DNA from: Alitta virens
Taxonomy: Eukaryota > Annelida > Polychaeta > Phyllodocida > Nereididae
Assembly (NCBI GenBank): GCA_932294295.1
Contig: OW028579.1
Coordinates: 9,112,370-9,176,369, forward strand
DNA length: 64,000 bases
Reading direction: 5' to 3'
Shown here: in pieces, positions 63,075-64,000 of the stretch
Layout: every line of letters starts with the position of its first letter
Numbering within the stretch: position 1 is the stretch's first letter
Notes under the pieces: generated by a model
The model's database searches: none
What the model was told of the DNA's origin: nothing
Seen by the model: only the letters and a program-made list of their open reading frames with translations
Translations under genes and position numbers: made by a program

Positions 63075-64000
63075 CAATTTTGACAGCTGAATATTGTTGA
63101 CAGCTTAATGTTGTTGACAGCTTAATGTTGACAGCTTAATATTGTTGACAGCTTAATGTTGTTGACAGCTTAATGTTGACGATTTAATGTTGATGGCTCA
63201 ATGTTGACAGCTTAATGTTGTTGACAGTTTAATGTTGTTGACAGCTTAATGTTGACAGCTTAATGTTGACAGCTTAATGTTGACGATTTAATGTTGACGG
63301 CTCAATGTTGATAGATTAATGTTGTTGACAGCTTGATGTTGTTGACAGCTTAATGTTGACAGCTTAATGTTGTTGACAGCTTAATGTTGATAGCTTAATG
63401 TTGATAGCTTAATGTTGACAGCTTAATGTTGACAACTTAATGTTGACAGTTTAATGTTGACAGCTTAATGTTGACAGCTTAATGTTGACGATTTAATGTT
63501 GACGGCTCAATGTTGACAGCTTAATGTTGTTGACAGCTTAATGTTGACAGCTTAATGTTGTTGATAGCTTAATGTTGATAGCTAAATGTCGACAGCTTAA
63601 TGTTGACAGTTTAATGTTGACAGTTTAATGTTGACAGCTTAATGTTGACTGCTTAATGTTGACAGCTTGATGATGACAGCTTGATGTTGACAGCTTAATG
63701 TTGATAGCTTAATGTCGACAGTTTAATGTTGACAGTTTAATGTTGACAGCTTAATGTTGATAGCTTAATGTTGACAGCTTAATGTTGATAGCTTAATGTT
63801 GACAGCTTAATGTTGACATCCTAATGTTGACAGCTTAATGTTGACAGCTTAATGTTGACTACTTAATGTTGTTGCCAGCTTAATGTTGAAAGCTTAATGT
63901 TGACAGCTTAATGTTGACAGCTTAATGTTGACGATTTAATGTTGATGGCTCAATGTTGACAGCTTAATGTTGTTGACAGTTTAATGTTGTTGACAGCTTA
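63075..64000 (+). repeat. Partial HOR copy at the right window edge
   Basis: Matches 46847-47772 at a shift of 16,228: GATGATG (63669 and 47441), GTCGACAGT, GACATCC (63819 and 47591), GACTAC, and the GAAAGC unit (HindIII at 63890 and 47662). One GACAGC in the earlier copy is GATAGC here (near 63757). The array continues past base 64000. Confidence 0.85.

Larger units (their letters stand above)
1..64000 (+). repeat. Unbroken 14/17-bp minisatellite array filling the window
   Basis: Every stretch I parsed breaks into units of AATGTTGACAGCTT (14 bases) or AATGTTGTTGACAGCTT (17 bases), all in the same orientation, about 4,400 units by estimate. Variants are nearly all single-base substitutions (GATAGC, GACGGC, GACGAT, GACAAC, GACAGT, GTCGAC, GTTGCC and others). 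The main unit has 5 G/C in 14, about 36 percent. There is no interrupting unique DNA, no inversion and no mobile element, and the array continues past both ends. The size and nested higher-order structure fit a eukaryotic satellite or megasatellite. I do not recognise the unit as a named satellite, and its chromosomal position cannot be told. Confidence 0.98.
1..64000 (+). other. Dense field of TALE-homeodomain-type sites (TTGACAGC) with TAAT cores
   Basis: The main unit read on the plus strand gives TTGACAGC followed by TTAATG. TTGACAGC matches the published core motif of MEIS-family TALE homeodomain proteins, and TAAT is the generic homeodomain core; the two are separated by one T. On the minus strand GTCAACA also fits the degenerate forkhead consensus RYMAAYA. 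Long units keep TTGACAGC. Variant units (GATAGC, GACGGC, GACGAT, GACAGT, TTGCC) break or weaken it, so the HOR pattern is also a pattern of intact and broken sites. Presence of the motif is seen directly. Binding or a sink function is inference, and a short motif in a satellite may be accidental. Confidence 0.35.
48976..64000 (+). repeat. Second copy of the 13.2-kb super-block, cut by the window end
   Basis: Collinear with 35760-47772. The joint lies in a stretch of shared units at about 48960-49030, where GACGGCTC, long, GACAGC, long, GATAGC passes to GACGGC instead of the GTCGAC expected from 46.5 kb. Additions relative to the first copy are a 2,054-base tandem duplication (52.63-56.7 kb), about 0.9 kb around 59.85-60.74 kb, and a 222-base duplication (62.3-62.7 kb). 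Base 64000 corresponds to about 47772, so about 1.2 kb of this copy would lie beyond the window. Confidence 0.85.

Noticed and set aside
1..64000. CRISPR array
   Set aside because: Repeats are 14-17 bases with no unique spacers; neighbouring units are joined directly. There are no cas-like genes.
1..64000. Rows of bacterial promoter -35 boxes (TTGACA)
   Set aside because: TTGACA is part of the repeat unit itself. No matching TATAAT at 16-18 bases follows it, and the array has the build of eukaryotic satellite DNA.
1..64000. Short open reading frames on either strand
   Set aside because: Stops recur in every frame within about three units. Any ATG (each AATG) opens only a few codons.
1..64000. 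Telomeric or CENP-B-box centromeric repeat
   Set aside because: No TTAGGG-type unit and no match to the CENP-B box pattern with its TTCG and CGGG parts. A centromeric role is not excluded but has no support here.
1..64000. Plant WRKY W-box array
   Set aside because: The W-box needs TTGACC or TTGACT. The common unit has TTGACA; only the rare GACTGC, GACTAC and GACCGC units fit.
1..64000. Hairpin or inverted-repeat structure
   Set aside because: All units have the same orientation. Only short palindromes (TTAA, AGCT, GTCGAC) occur, too short for stable stems.
1..64000. tRNA, rRNA or other structured RNA genes
   Set aside because: No stretch departs from the 14/17-base repeat, so there is no room for one.

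Overview
The whole 64,000-base window is one unbroken tandem array of a 14-base unit, AATGTTGACAGCTT, and a 17-base form with one extra TTG, AATGTTGTTGACAGCTT. All units face the same way and the array runs off both ends of the window. I found no gene, RNA gene, transposon, CRISPR array or unique sequence in it. A 64-kb minisatellite with several nested levels of higher-order repeat (HOR) points to a eukaryotic chromosome, as heterochromatin, a pericentromeric or subtelomeric satellite block, or a megasatellite. The species cannot be named from this sequence. Differences between matching units are often of the type CpG to TpG or CpA, which hints at a genome with methylated cytosines.

Units are named here by the bases after AATGTT: GACAGC is the main type; GATAGC, GACGGC, GATGGC, GACGAT, GACAAC, GACAGT and others are substitution variants. 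Long units carry the extra TTG. Marker A is the rare pair CAATTTTGACAGCTG + AATATTGTTGAC. The order of variants is not random: it is shared between copies and reveals the HOR structure.

Layout. (1) 1 to about 16.5 kb: HOR copies of about 0.9 to 2.8 kb bounded by marker A at 1502, 3636, 5711, 8530, 9487, 11393, 12294, 13917 and 16472. (2) About 16.5 to 29.5 kb: a zone of 1.06-1.3-kb HORs and longer copied blocks (offsets 7,657 and 5,018 bases), marked by private variants (GAGAGC, GAAAATTT, GCTTATTG) and without marker A between 16.5 and 29.6 kb. (3) 29.6 to about 31.5 kb: a transition with a short 758-base HOR. (4) About 31.5 to 42 kb: a 3.5-3.8-kb HOR in three successive copies. (5) The segment from about 35.76 to 48.98 kb is itself repeated in tandem from about 48.98 kb to beyond the window end (offset 13.2 kb at its left edge, growing to 16.2 kb through later insertions). 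Smaller tandem duplications of 115 to 2,054 bases lie inside these blocks.

Nothing here encodes a protein. TAA and TGA recur in each unit, and since 14 and 17 both leave remainder 2 on division by 3, stops rotate through all three frames within about three units on either strand. The most suggestive functional feature is that the main unit contains TTGACAGC, the known core site of TALE homeodomain proteins (MEIS/PREP/TGIF type), next to a homeodomain TAAT core. The window therefore holds thousands of candidate sites. Whether they are bound is not shown by the sequence. Positions and offsets were read by eye; identity between blocks was judged from unit order and marker positions, not from a computed alignment.
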